Positions 28,183 through 36,834 of a DNA stretch of 64,000 nucleotides are shown here, piece after piece. Origin of the DNA: Paenibacillus anaericanus (GTDB taxonomy: Bacteria; Bacillota; Bacilli; Paenibacillales; Paenibacillaceae); assembly GCF_003994475.1 (NCBI RefSeq), contig NZ_RZNY01000014.1, forward strand, positions 1 through 64,000, written 5' to 3'. Position 1 is the stretch's first letter; the number at the start of each line of letters is the position of its first letter. The position numbers were made by a program, and so were the translations under genes. The notes under the pieces were generated by a model, which saw only the letters and a program-made list of their open reading frames with translations, was not told the origin of the DNA and did no database searches.

Positions 28183-29130
28183 ATGTATAAATCTATTGTT
28201 ATTGGAACGGGTCCAGCAGGTTTAACGGCTGCCATTTATCTAGCAAGGGCTGATCTGAATCCGATCGTTATTGAGGGAATTCAGCCGGGGGGACAATTAA
28301 CTACGACCACCGAGGTAGAGAATTTCCCTGGGTTTCCACAGGGGATTATGGGTCCAGAGCTCATGGACAATATGCGTAAACAAGCCGAACGCTTTGGTGC
28401 TGAATTTAGGAGCGGATGGGTTGAAGAAGTCGACTTCACTAAACAGCCTTTCAAAGTGAAGGTTGAAGGTGGCGATGAGCTGGAAGCAGAAACCGTCATT
28501 CTGTCGACAGGAGCTTTGGCCAAATATCTAGATATCCCTGGTGAGCAGGACAATATTGGACGAGGGGTTAGCACCTGTGCGACTTGCGATGGGTTTTTCT
28601 TCCGAGGGAAGAAACTTATTGTAGTCGGAGGTGGGGACTCTGCGATGGAGGAAGCTAGCTTCTTGACGCGTTTTGCGTCCAGCGTGACGGTGGTCCATCG
28701 GCGGGAAGAGCTACGGGCATCCAAGATTATGCAGGAACGTGCCAAGAACAATGAGAAGGTACACTGGGCACTGGGGCGTACGCCGCTAGAAGTTGCCACG
28801 GATGAAAAAGGTGCTGTCATAGGTTTGAAAGTGCGTAATAACGTAAGCAATCAGGAAGAACTAGTCGAGGCGGATGGAGTCTTTGTCGCTATAGGGCATA
28901 CGCCGAACACGAAATTTTTGGGGACTCAGATTGAGATCGATAAGCATGGCTACATTGTAGTCATGCCTGGAACAAGTGAGACGAACATACCCGGTGTCTT
29001 CGCATGTGGAGATGTGCAGGACACGCGCTACCGTCAGGCGATTACGGCTGCAGGATCTGGATGCATGGCTGCGATGGATTGTGAGAAGTTCTTGGAAGGT
29101 AGCATGGTTCACGATTGGAGCAAGAATTAG
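28183..29130 (+). CDS. trxB: Thioredoxin-disulfide reductase
   Basis: An NADPH- and FAD-dependent reductase of thioredoxin, 315 residues. It has the FAD-binding GTGPAGLTAAIYLAR at the N-terminus, the redox-active CATC (Cys132, Cys135), the NADPH-binding VVGGGDSAMEEA, and the C-terminal FAD motif GVFACGDVQDTRYRQ. ATG at 28183 follows AAGCGGGAGGTTTAAG. It lies downstream of the YvcD-like gene, as in B. subtilis, and ends in a strong terminator. Confidence 0.97.
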   Translation: MYKSIVIGTGPAGLTAAIYLARADLNPIVIEGIQPGGQLTTTTEVENFPGFPQGIMGPELMDNMRKQAERFGAEFRSGWVEEVDFTKQPFKVKVEGGDELEAETVILSTGALAKYLDIPGEQDNIGRGVSTCATCDGFFFRGKKLIVVGGGDSAMEEASFLTRFASSVTVVHRREELRASKIMQERAKNNEKVHWALGRTPLEVATDEKGAVIGLKVRNNVSNQEELVEADGVFVAIGHTPNTKFLGTQIEIDKHGYIVVMPGTSETNIPGVFACGDVQDTRYRQAITAAGSGCMAAMDCEKFLEGSMVHDWSKN

Positions 29131-29133
29131 AAC

Positions 29134-29184
29134 AAAGGCTGTCCCAAGTAGGTCAAGTAGATGACCCATGGGACAGCCTTTATG
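29134..29184. terminator. Bidirectional terminator between trxB and the response regulator
   Basis: Arms aaaggctgtccca (29134-29146) and tgggacagccttt (29169-29181) are perfectly complementary. A- and T-rich flanks on both sides allow use by both converging transcripts. Confidence 0.85.
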
Positions 29185-29197
29185 TATATTGAAGCTG

Positions 29198-29800
29198 CTA
29201 AATCCAGCCTTTCCCTTCGGCAAGACGAACGGCCTCGATACGGCTCTTCACTTCCAGTTTGTTCATGATTTCCGAAATATAATTGCGGACCGTCCCATAA
29301 GAGAGATGTAGAGAGTCGGCGATCTGATTAGCGGTCTGACCGCCAGCGGCGAGCTTCAGAATTTCTCTCTCCCGCTCCGTTAGTGGATTGTTCTCTTTGA
29401 TGCTGCCGAAAATAAGTTCTGGAGATATTTCTCGGTGCCCTGCCATGACACGGCGGATCGATTCAGCTAGCTTATCGCTGGATTCGTCTTTGAGTAGATA
29501 ACCATGGACTCCCGTTTTGATGGCACGCTCGAAATAACCGGGACGAGCGAATGTTGTCAGAATGATGATTCGACAGGGGCATGAGTTCTCTTTTAAAATA
29601 TCAGCGACATCTAGCCCGCTCTTCAAAGGCATCTCGATATCCATCAGACATACGTCCGGCTGTATCCGCTCGATTAGAGAGAGAGCTTCTGCTCCGTCTG
29701 CTGCCTGTCCGATGACCTCAATGTCATCTTCCAGATCTAGTAGGGAAGCGAGCGCTCCTCGTAGGAGTCGCTGGTCTTCAGCGATGATAATACGAATCAT
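29198..29800 (-). CDS. LuxR-family response regulator, DesR/YvfU-like
   Basis: A 200-residue NarL/LuxR-type response regulator. The receiver domain has acidic pocket Glu8-Asp9 and phospho-acceptor Asp54 (CLMDIEMP). The C-terminal LuxR helix-turn-helix is LTEREREILKLAAGGQTANQIADSLHLS. It overlaps the partner kinase gene by 4 nt and is last in a four-gene unit: ATPase, permease, kinase, regulator. This order resembles yvfRSTU of B. subtilis, so it probably controls the exporter upstream. Confidence 0.9.
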   Translation of the reverse strand: MIRIIIAEDQRLLRGALASLLDLEDDIEVIGQAADGAEALSLIERIQPDVCLMDIEMPLKSGLDVADILKENSCPCRIIILTTFARPGYFERAIKTGVHGYLLKDESSDKLAESIRRVMAGHREISPELIFGSIKENNPLTEREREILKLAAGGQTANQIADSLHLSYGTVRNYISEIMNKLEVKSRIEAVRLAEGKGWI

Positions 29801-30936
29801 GCGGTCTCACCTTCCTTCCGTTCCTTAACGATGAGGGGGACTGTAACAAGGAGCCTGGTTCCCCCTTTTTTACCCGGAGATAATCTTAAGGAGCCCTCAA
29901 TGAGGGAGAGGCGCTCAGCCATGCCCTTTAGTCCGTTACCTTGAAGGGATTCATCTCCCTCATGTTTCAGTCCAACGCCATCATCTTCAATATCAACCCT
30001 CACATCCGCATCGGTGACTCCAATTCGGATCAGACAATGCTCAGCTTGGCTATGCTTCACAATATTCGTCATGGCTTCCTTGATACATAAGCTAAGGATA
30101 TTCTGAGTTAGATCGGATACTCCCTCCAGATTTGCATCCCCTTCTACTTCAAGAGCGATATCCGCTGATTTTAGTATCTCTCCAGCTCCGGCAAGCTCCT
30201 CGGCCACGGTAATAGCACGCATATCGGATACTAATTCCCGAACTTGGCGAAGTGCCGCTCTTGAGGTCCGTTGGATTTCCCCTGCTTCAAATTGAGCCCG
30301 CTGGGGATCTTTAAGGGCGAGCTTCTCAACAAGCTGACTTTTTAAAGTGATGAGGGACAAGGTGTGTCCGAGCGTATCGTGTAGATCCCGGGCAATCCGC
30401 ATCCGTTCTTCTCGCTTGATCAATTCCTTGATCTGGGCATTCGCTTGATCCAGTTCCTTCTCTAGATTCTGACGTTGATTCATGGAGCGGATTCCAAATG
30501 GGGAAATCATCATAATAATAAGGAAGGGGAGCATGAAAATTAGTGCTGGACCCTTAATTTGGTCCCAAACAAATACCAGCGGCAAGAGCTCTACAGCGGC
30601 AAATACGATCATAGCAATATTAAATCTACGTTTCTCCGTAAAATAACCTATAAAATTGGCGGTGAAGAATCCCATGTACAAGTTATATGGATTATAGAAC
30701 ACACTCATGATGACGATAATCAGCATTTGTATTCCAAGCCAGGTCGAGAAAGTAGACGTAGCCCAGTACAACTGACGGTAAGTCACTACAAACAGCGCGA
30801 TGAGTGCGTACCCTAGAAATAGCTTAACCCCGGTTTCGCTACGGATATTAAAGATCGGTAGGATAATATAAACTAACCAAATGAAAGGGTAGAATCCTAA
30901 CCTGCTAGGGAAAAGATGAAATCTCTTACGCGTCAT
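29797..30936 (-). CDS. Sensor histidine kinase, DesK/YvfT-like
   Basis: A 379-residue membrane kinase of the HisKA_3 (HPK7) class. The N-terminal about 150 residues contain several hydrophobic transmembrane segments and no sizeable external loop, the layout of intramembrane-sensing DesK-type kinases. A coiled stretch (about 150-180) leads to the phospho-acceptor His186 in RIARDLHDTLGHTL. The ATPase domain carries DDGVGL and GNGLKGMAERL. The signal may be the membrane itself or the adjacent exporter. Confidence 0.9.
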   Translation of the reverse strand: MTRKRFHLFPSRLGFYPFIWLVYIILPIFNIRSETGVKLFLGYALIALFVVTYRQLYWATSTFSTWLGIQMLIIVIMSVFYNPYNLYMGFFTANFIGYFTEKRRFNIAMIVFAAVELLPLVFVWDQIKGPALIFMLPFLIIMMISPFGIRSMNQRQNLEKELDQANAQIKELIKREERMRIARDLHDTLGHTLSLITLKSQLVEKLALKDPQRAQFEAGEIQRTSRAALRQVRELVSDMRAITVAEELAGAGEILKSADIALEVEGDANLEGVSDLTQNILSLCIKEAMTNIVKHSQAEHCLIRIGVTDADVRVDIEDDGVGLKHEGDESLQGNGLKGMAERLSLIEGSLRLSPGKKGGTRLLVTVPLIVKERKEGETA

Positions 30937-30942
30937 CTCATA

Positions 30943-31683
30943 TTACACCACTTCCTGTTTTTTCCGGACATACGTGGATAATATCATAAATATAACGAGG
31001 TAGCCCAGTGAAATGATGATGTTACTCCATTCTGGGGAATGCCCACGAACAATTTGCCATGCTCCATTTCCGTAATTGTAGGAGGGAAGCCATTTACTAA
31101 TATGCTGCATGATTTTTGGTAATACCTCGATGGGCATCCACATACCGCCTGCTACAGCCAAGGCCATATAGACTGCGTTGCTGACACCGCTGGCAGTATC
31201 CACGCGTTTCATCGCTCCAACGAGCGTGCCGATGGCGAGGAAGGGGAGGGAACCGATGAGGATCCATAGACCAGAAGATATCCACTGAGAAGCTGACAAT
31301 GAGACACCGTTCATTAAATAACCTGCAAGGAATATCAAAGTAATCGAGAAGATATGCATCATGGTTTGACCGAACATTTTACCTAGAAAATAGATTTGAC
31401 CTGGTAGTGGAGTAATCTGCATAAAGGTAGCCCAGCCTTGCGTCCGTTCCTCGACGAGCCTAATTCCGAAGGTCATAATCGATGATCCCATGACACTGAA
31501 CGTAGTCATAGACATCAGGTAATGCGCCTCCCATAGCTTGGAATCATCGCCTCCTGTATTTACGACTCGGGTGAAGATAAAGTAGAACATGATCGGCATC
31601 AACAGAGACCAGAATACATAGTAAGGATTCCGAAATATCCGCAGTAACTCCGCTTTACATTGCATCAGTACCTTTTTTTTCAT
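30943..31683 (-). CDS. ABC-2 type permease
   Basis: A 246-residue membrane protein with six hydrophobic segments and the ABC-2 permease pattern (FRNPYYVFWSLLMPIMFYFIF at the start; GGMWMPIEVLPKIMQHISKWLPSYN near the end, the conserved element before the last segment). Partner of the ATPase directly upstream (2-nt gap). Substrate unknown; such pairs export drugs, lipids or antimicrobial peptides. Confidence 0.88.
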   Translation of the reverse strand: MKKKVLMQCKAELLRIFRNPYYVFWSLLMPIMFYFIFTRVVNTGGDDSKLWEAHYLMSMTTFSVMGSSIMTFGIRLVEERTQGWATFMQITPLPGQIYFLGKMFGQTMMHIFSITLIFLAGYLMNGVSLSASQWISSGLWILIGSLPFLAIGTLVGAMKRVDTASGVSNAVYMALAVAGGMWMPIEVLPKIMQHISKWLPSYNYGNGAWQIVRGHSPEWSNIIISLGYLVIFMILSTYVRKKQEVV

Positions 31684-31685
31684 AG

Positions 31686-32594
31686 TTAGACTGCCTCCTC
31701 ATGGTTCTGGGTCAATTGTTCAAAAGCCTCATCGAGACGTCCCTGATCAATTCTCACATCGCGTACAGGTAATCCTCCGGTAAAAATAGCTGCTAGAACG
31801 GAGTCCGTATTGTCCGTCGTTACGCAAATTCTACCGTCCTTGTCATAACATTCCGCTATTGAAGGTAGAGCGATCAGCCGTTGCCGGAATTCAGGGCTAT
31901 CTTGATCGGAGAGGAATGACAGTGAACGTTTCACAATGCGGGATTTGATCTCTTCAGGTGTTCCGTCTGCTACGAGAGCACCCTGGCTGATTAGAAGAAT
32001 GCGGTCAGCGGCATCATCGGCTTCCTGTAAATAGTGGGTCGTGAATACGACCGTTTTACCTTGTTTGGATAGTTCACGAATGCTCGCCCAGAATTTACGT
32101 CGTGCAGTTGTGTCTAGGCCAACCGTAGGTTCATCGAGGAATAGTAATTCAGGGTTACCGGCTAGTGCGAGTGCAAAGCTTAAACAACGCTTCTGTCCGC
32201 CGGATAACTTCTCTGCATAGCGGTTCAAGTCGCTTGGAGTCAGTCCGGTTAGGTTGATCAGAAACTCCATTTCCATGGGATTCGGGTAATAGCTGCGAAA
32301 CAGTTCGATTACTTCACGTACCTTGAGGCGATCAATGACACTAACTTGTTGTAGCATGGCGCCGATCTTTTCTCTTACCTTTATATCTTTGGGATGTTGC
32401 CCAAAAATCTTTACGGTGCCTTGTGTGGGTTCCAGCATGCCTAACATCATGGACAGGGTTGTGGTTTTACCGGCTCCGTTCGGGCCGAGAATAGCGACAA
32501 TCGAGCCTTTATGAATGTTGAAACTGATATGATCTACAGCTTTTTTTTCCTTGAATGATTTGCTGATCTGGTTCATCTCTACAATGACTTCCAT
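31686..32594 (-). CDS. ABC transporter ATPase (exporter)
   Basis: About 302 residues. Walker A GPNGAGKTT, Q-loop, signature LSGGQKRCLSFALALAGNP, Walker B LLFLDEPTVGLD and H-loop TTHYLQEADDAADRI are all present. The C-terminal part resembles the regulatory tail of CcmA/DrrA-type exporters. ATG at 32594 follows ATGGAGGCGAAACTTCG; the TTG at 32621 would place that site inside the gene. First gene of the exporter/two-component operon. Confidence 0.9.
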   Translation of the reverse strand: MEVIVEMNQISKSFKEKKAVDHISFNIHKGSIVAILGPNGAGKTTTLSMMLGMLEPTQGTVKIFGQHPKDIKVREKIGAMLQQVSVIDRLKVREVIELFRSYYPNPMEMEFLINLTGLTPSDLNRYAEKLSGGQKRCLSFALALAGNPELLFLDEPTVGLDTTARRKFWASIRELSKQGKTVVFTTHYLQEADDAADRILLISQGALVADGTPEEIKSRIVKRSLSFLSDQDSPEFRQRLIALPSIAECYDKDGRICVTTDNTDSVLAAIFTGGLPVRDVRIDQGRLDEAFEQLTQNHEEAV

Positions 32595-32660
32595 CGAAGT
32601 TTCGCCTCCATTTATTAACAACGTGTTTTGCTCTTCCTTAAAGATATATGAATAGAAGGT

Positions 32661-32706
32661 ATGACGTTAGTAAGGACTGTCATGAAATGAAGGTGACAAC
32701 TGTCAT
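32661..32706 (-). promoter_or_regulatory. Repeated ACTGTCAT operator-like motifs upstream of the exporter operon
   Basis: ACTGTCAT occurs at 32676-32683 and 32699-32706, 23 nt apart. The first also pairs with ATGAC at 32661-32665, and the second is part of the perfect palindrome TGACA-AC-TGTCA (32694-32705). Arrangement suits a LuxR-type response regulator binding as dimers, possibly the DesR-like regulator at the end of this operon. Confidence 0.45.
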
Positions 32707-32786
32707 AAAAGCACATGGAAATAACCCCCATATATACAGTAACATTCCTGCACATACGGGGTATGGGATTCTTCACAGATAACAAT

Positions 32787-33551
32787 TTACATAAAATCTA
32801 TCCATTGCCCATCTTCAGGAATGAATACCTGATCGGCTAGCTTCTCCATTTCAAGGCGCTCACGCAAATCAGAACGTGTGACAAGACAGTGATTGATGGC
32901 ATCCATATGTCCGGCGATAACTTTTGTGTCCGGTGCGTAACGACATAGGGTTACTACATCATGATCATCCATTGTAATGGGCTCACCCATTACAAATCGT
33001 GCACCACCAGCGTTAACTACTGTGATGTCTGGGTGATGGGCATCCAAAGCTTCGCGAACATCGCTACACCAAACGGTGTCTCCGGCAATATATAACTTAG
33101 GTTCGCCCTCTGCTTGTAGAATAAACCCTGAAACATTACCCGTGAGCTTCCTGATTACTCCTTTTCCGTGCTTCCCGTTAGTGCGAGTCAGAAGAATACT
33201 ATGAACTTTCAGCTTATCAGTAATCGGAGTGACACTTTGAAATCCAACAGCTCGAAGTTCCTTCTCATTACCGGGCTGGCATAGGATCGGGGTAGACTTG
33301 GGTAATTTATCAACTGCTTCTGGATCCCAATGGTCGTTATGTAGATGAGTTACGATTATAATATCAGGCTTCAACCAATAATCGATGGGAAAGGGCAGTG
33401 AGATGAGCGGATTTCGTTTATTATTTGGCGTTTTTACGATCGGAGGATATACTCCGGCTTCTCCGAGCATCGGGTCAACGAGGATATTATAACCACCATA
33501 ATTGAGCCAAAGTGTAGCGTGCCTTACAAGTTGAAATTTCACTGAATACAC
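32787..33551 (-). CDS. MBL-fold metal-dependent hydrolase
   Basis: A 254-residue metallo-beta-lactamase-fold protein with THLHNDHWD (metal-binding HxHxDH), AGDTVW as a further ligand motif and AGHMDAINH near the C-terminus. The type resembles UlaG/UPF0173-like hydrolases, but the substrate cannot be assigned. Divergent from the Lrp/AsnC-type regulator, which is a likely controller. It is also separate from the exporter operon downstream, to judge from the orientation and the 165-nt gap. Confidence 0.85.
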   Translation of the reverse strand: MYSVKFQLVRHATLWLNYGGYNILVDPMLGEAGVYPPIVKTPNNKRNPLISLPFPIDYWLKPDIIIVTHLHNDHWDPEAVDKLPKSTPILCQPGNEKELRAVGFQSVTPITDKLKVHSILLTRTNGKHGKGVIRKLTGNVSGFILQAEGEPKLYIAGDTVWCSDVREALDAHHPDITVVNAGGARFVMGEPITMDDHDVVTLCRYAPDTKVIAGHMDAINHCLVTRSDLRERLEMEKLADQVFIPEDGQWIDFM

Positions 33552-33669
33552 ACTCCTATTCTCCTAAAAACTGTATGCTACAATCATAACAGAATAGTAA
33601 TATGGCTAAAGTAACCTATTGAAAAGAAAAACGGCGATTTGCTTACGTCATGAAAGGAGTATTACTTAA

Positions 33670-34101
33670 ATGATGAATCATCCCATGATTGACGAGACGG
33701 ACTTGGCTATTTTGCAGTTATTGCTGAAGGATGCAAATCTTTCATATAAAGAAATCGGACAAGGTGTTCACTTGACGGGTCAGGCGGTGGGGGCACGTGT
33801 GCGTAAGTTGGAGGATCTAGGCGTAATTGAAGGATATACTTTGCGTTGGAATCCTGAGCGTCTTGGGTTAGTGGTTCGTGCTTTTGTGACGGTATTCATG
33901 AAGTCAGGCTTGGCCCATCAAGCATTTCAGGACTATATCGCCGACAAAGATAGCGTGACAGAAGTACACCGTGTTAGTGGGGAAGGGTGCTACTGGATGT
34001 CAGTCCGAGTGGACACGCTGGCCCGGTTAAACGAACTTCTAGACGTCTTGCTGCAGTTTGGAAATTATAAAGTTAGCCTGTCCATAGGTCAGGTGAAATA
34101 A
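33670..34101 (+). CDS. Lrp/AsnC-family transcriptional regulator
   Basis: A 143-residue regulator. The N-terminal helix-turn-helix is IDETDLAILQLLLKDANLSYKEIGQGVHLTGQAVGARVRKLEDLGVIEGY. A C-terminal RAM-like ligand-binding domain follows (RAFVTVFMKSG, VTEVHRVSGEGCYWMSVRV). It is slightly short for the family. ATG at 33670 follows GAAAGGAGTATTACTTAA. It is divergent from the MBL hydrolase gene, with a 118-nt shared promoter region. Confidence 0.92.
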   Translation: MMNHPMIDETDLAILQLLLKDANLSYKEIGQGVHLTGQAVGARVRKLEDLGVIEGYTLRWNPERLGLVVRAFVTVFMKSGLAHQAFQDYIADKDSVTEVHRVSGEGCYWMSVRVDTLARLNELLDVLLQFGNYKVSLSIGQVK

Positions 34102-34103
34102 GT

Positions 34104-34136
34104 GAGGTCATTCAGCCCGGAATGACCTCTCCTTTT
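34104..34136. terminator. Terminator between the Lrp-type gene and the LanG-like permease
   Basis: Arms gaggtcatt (34104-34112) and aatgacctc (34121-34129) pair perfectly, followed by a T-rich stretch. Sits between converging genes. Confidence 0.75.
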
Positions 34137-34157
34137 CCCATGATGAAGTGTGAAGTC

Positions 34158-34910
34158 CTAGATCTCTTTGCGACGAAAGTAAACGAGACCCGCGGTAAAG
34201 AATAGCGTAAAGCTGCCAAGTATGGTGATAGTTAGACTTTCAAGTGGAATATTAAAGGCTCCAAAATCCATTTGTCCGTGTGGTAACATCGCAAGAAGGG
34301 GCTGTGCCCATGGATAGAATGGCCCAATTTTATCTGAGTTTAGGATTAGCATATTGGGAATAGTTAGCGAAACATTGAGTGCTAACGGGGCCGCGAAACT
34401 GGCCCAACCCAGTGAGACACCAAGTTGAAGTGCTGCAAGCGGCATACAGGCGATCCAGCCGCCAATGATACTAATGGAGATCATGCTCCATGGTATCGGA
34501 TAAGAAATGGCTAAAGACCAGCTTACAAATAACATACAGATCAGAAGGAACAGTTGGCATAGGGCTAGCAAAGTCATGACAACGGTGAATTTGGCCAAAT
34601 ATACAGCAGTACGTGAGACGGGTAGGACAAGTAGTTGCTTCCAACCTCCACCCGTGTGCTCATAACGGCAAATAAATGCCGAGAACAAACCAGCCATAAT
34701 TGGCAAGAAGAACATGCCATGGACGAATGACATACTAGCGACTAGATTCGGCCATGGATCCATCCCTTCGGGGGGCATCTGTTCCTGCAGGAACCCTGCA
34801 AACATAGCGATCAGGGGACTGACGATGGTCACGAGCCAAAGATGTGACTTGGACATTTTCAACGATTCAGCAGACAGTATTCTTAGAAAAGTCCTCAACT
34901 TAATCCACAT
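34158..34910 (-). CDS. ABC permease, LanG-like
   Basis: A 250-residue membrane protein with six hydrophobic segments, in the ABC-2-type permease group found in lantibiotic immunity (LanEG) and bacitracin export. Near the middle it has WKQLLVLPVSRTAVYLAKF, also found in the second permease as WKQLLALPISRSAVFSAKF. The two permeases are thus homologous and probably form a heterodimer. It overlaps the upstream permease gene by 11 nt. Confidence 0.82.
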   Translation of the reverse strand: MWIKLRTFLRILSAESLKMSKSHLWLVTIVSPLIAMFAGFLQEQMPPEGMDPWPNLVASMSFVHGMFFLPIMAGLFSAFICRYEHTGGGWKQLLVLPVSRTAVYLAKFTVVMTLLALCQLFLLICMLFVSWSLAISYPIPWSMISISIIGGWIACMPLAALQLGVSLGWASFAAPLALNVSLTIPNMLILNSDKIGPFYPWAQPLLAMLPHGQMDFGAFNIPLESLTITILGSFTLFFTAGLVYFRRKEI

Positions 34911-35613
34911 CCTTTCGATTGAAGTGAACCAATCCGATTAACATAATGATGAATCCAAGACAAAGTCCGGCTGAAATAAACCATGCCTTGTCGGGGCTCG
35001 CATAACCCATTACTGGCCAATTGAGCGGGAACCATTCAGACAAGTTGCCGGCGAATGGGGACACAAGGGCAACAGTTACTCCTAATGAGACAGGCAAGGC
35101 TTGATTGCGGAAGCTTAGCGACAGCCAGAGCTGTAGGGCTAGCATGGGTAGCGCCGCGAAATAAGGGAAGAAACCCAGTTTGATCGTATCTGTCAGCGGG
35201 AAGGAGGACCCAAAGCCAAAGACTAGGCCGAGTATAATCGTTGCAAGCGACAGGAGTATACAGGACATAGATAGTAGAATAAAGCATAGGGTGAACTTAG
35301 CGCTGAAGACTGCACTTCGCGAAATCGGCAGGGCAAGCAGTTGCTTCCAAGAGCTCATTTGATGCTCTACATTAGCTACTAGTGAAGCAATGAGTGTACA
35401 ACCGAGATAAAGAGCGATGGGAACGAAAAGTGAAATATTATCGATTAATCCTCCCCAGAGATCATCAGCATATTGCTTCTTCATATAATCAAAGCGGATT
35501 CCGAAATTGAGCGCCTGCATGGCTACGAGACCAAGTGGGGCTAGAAAGACTAGGAACCAAATTCCTTTCCTACGAATCTTCAGGAAGTCCGCTGATAATG
35601 AGCGAATCATCAT
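34900..35613 (-). CDS. ABC permease, LanE-like
   Basis: A 237-residue, six-segment permease homologous to the one downstream (shared WKQLLALPISRSAVFSAKF motif between segments 2 and 3). It overlaps the ATPase gene by 4 nt and the second permease by 11 nt, so ATPase and two permeases are translationally coupled as in lanFEG immunity transporters. Confidence 0.82.
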   Translation of the reverse strand: MMIRSLSADFLKIRRKGIWFLVFLAPLGLVAMQALNFGIRFDYMKKQYADDLWGGLIDNISLFVPIALYLGCTLIASLVANVEHQMSSWKQLLALPISRSAVFSAKFTLCFILLSMSCILLSLATIILGLVFGFGSSFPLTDTIKLGFFPYFAALPMLALQLWLSLSFRNQALPVSLGVTVALVSPFAGNLSEWFPLNWPVMGYASPDKAWFISAGLCLGFIIMLIGLVHFNRKDVD

Positions 35614-36530
35614 CCCGTCTTCCCCTCCCCAATTACCCGCATGAAGATGTCCTCCAGCGATTTCTTCTTTTGCTCGATTCGATAGATTTCATGTCCATTC
35701 TCTACCAACCGTTTGACTAGAAGAGCGACTTCTGGGTCTTGCATACCAGGGAAGGTTAGCGCACCTGCCCGCAGAGTCCCAGTAGCTCCGAATCCTAGAT
35801 CACGAGCCAACCACAGGGCTGATTCCGGTTCTGAGACGACCAGATCCATATCGTGTTGGGATTGGAGGAGTAGGTTCTGAATCGTATCTTGGAATACCAT
35901 CTCTCCTTCGGAGATAATACCTACCGTATTTGCCATTTGCTCTATTTCTCCAAGTAAGTGGCTGGAGATTAACACGGTGATACCGTGTTGTCCTGGCAGA
36001 CTCTTGATAAGCTCGCGGATTTCTTGAATACCCGAAGGGTCGAGGCCGTTTGTTGGTTCATCCAATATAAGGAGTTCTGGATTACCTAGTAGGGAGGCGG
36101 CAATGCCTAGCCGCTGTTTCATGCCAAGAGAGAACCCTTTGACTGGACGGCGGGCCTCCTTACTTAAAGAGACGATCTCTAATACTTCATCAATTCGTGA
36201 TTTTTGCGTACCCAGAATTCGGCGAATAGCCTCCAAATTGTCGATTGCGCTCAGATGTCCGTAGTACGAAGGGTATTCCACTAGAGAGCCAATTCTTCTA
36301 AGGATCTCAAGCTTGTCTTTGTGCAGTTCACGGCCAAAAATTCGTATTGACCCTTCTGTGGGTTGGATTAGCCCAAGCAGCATTCGGATAGTAGTTGTTT
36401 TACCAGCTCCGTTGGGTCCGAGGAATCCATAAATATCACCTTGGGAGATTTGTAGATTCAAATTGTTTACTGCGGCGCGTCCGCGATATTTTTTGGTTAA
36501 ATTCTCAGTCTGAATGATTATTTCACTCAC
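35610..36530 (-). CDS. ABC transporter ATPase, LanF/BcrA-like
   Basis: A 306-residue ATPase with Walker A GPNGAGKTTT, signature FSLGMKQRLGIAASLLGNPELL (the SLGM form typical of BcrA/LanF ATPases), Walker B LLILDEPTNGLDPSG and H-loop SSHLLGEIEQM. The C-terminal about 80 residues follow the usual immunity-type pattern. First gene of a lanFEG-like operon. An upstream two-component system in the same direction probably controls it; see the AAGTTTAAA repeats at 36564-36606. Confidence 0.88.
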   Translation of the reverse strand: MSEIIIQTENLTKKYRGRAAVNNLNLQISQGDIYGFLGPNGAGKTTTIRMLLGLIQPTEGSIRIFGRELHKDKLEILRRIGSLVEYPSYYGHLSAIDNLEAIRRILGTQKSRIDEVLEIVSLSKEARRPVKGFSLGMKQRLGIAASLLGNPELLILDEPTNGLDPSGIQEIRELIKSLPGQHGITVLISSHLLGEIEQMANTVGIISEGEMVFQDTIQNLLLQSQHDMDLVVSEPESALWLARDLGFGATGTLRAGALTFPGMQDPEVALLVKRLVENGHEIYRIEQKKKSLEDIFMRVIGEGKTG

Positions 36531-36550
36531 AATTTATCACCTCGATAAGC

Positions 36551-36577
36551 ATCATATCGTCCTAAGTTTAAAAACAA
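36551..36577 (-). promoter_or_regulatory. Candidate promoter of the LanFEG-like operon
   Basis: On the minus strand TTGTTT (36577-36572), a 15-nt spacer and TATGAT (36556-36551). The short spacer predicts weak basal activity and a need for an activator, consistent with the repeats overlapping and upstream of its -35. Confidence 0.45.
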
Positions 36578-36606
36578 GGGTACCCCAAGTTTAAATTTAG
36601 TTTAAA
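36564..36606 (-). promoter_or_regulatory. Phased AAGTTTAAA direct repeats, probable response-regulator site
   Basis: AGTTTAA occurs three times in the same orientation (starting at 36565, 36588 and 36599), 23 and 11 nt apart, i.e. on one face of the helix. They overlap and extend upstream of the candidate -35 of the LanFEG-like operon. OmpR-type regulators commonly bind 11-nt spaced direct repeats like these, and one is encoded at 38220-38897. Confidence 0.6.
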
Positions 36607-36668
36607 AAACTCTAGCATGTCAGCGTAGGTGCGAAGTAAGAAAATCGTACCGAATCTTGCCAAATCGT

Positions 36669-36717
36669 AAAAAAGCCACGACTCCTGCAGGTTTCTACTG
36701 TAGGTAATCGTGACTTT
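36669..36717 (-). terminator. Terminator of the two-component operon
   Basis: On the minus strand AAAGTCACGA pairs with TCGTGGCTTT (one wobble) and the stem is followed by T6. An inner stem (CCTACAG/CTGCAGG) extends it. It lies 120 nt beyond the kinase stop and insulates the LanFEG-like promoter from the kinase transcript. Confidence 0.8.
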
Positions 36718-36834
36718 ATTGGTTTGTATCCCACGGTATAGTGGGGGGAAGCAGAGTTCCGCAAAAATTAACGGAAGTTTTTCCCTCTAAAACAGAGTAA
36801 TCAGACAAAATAGAACGTCGGCAACTATTAATCG

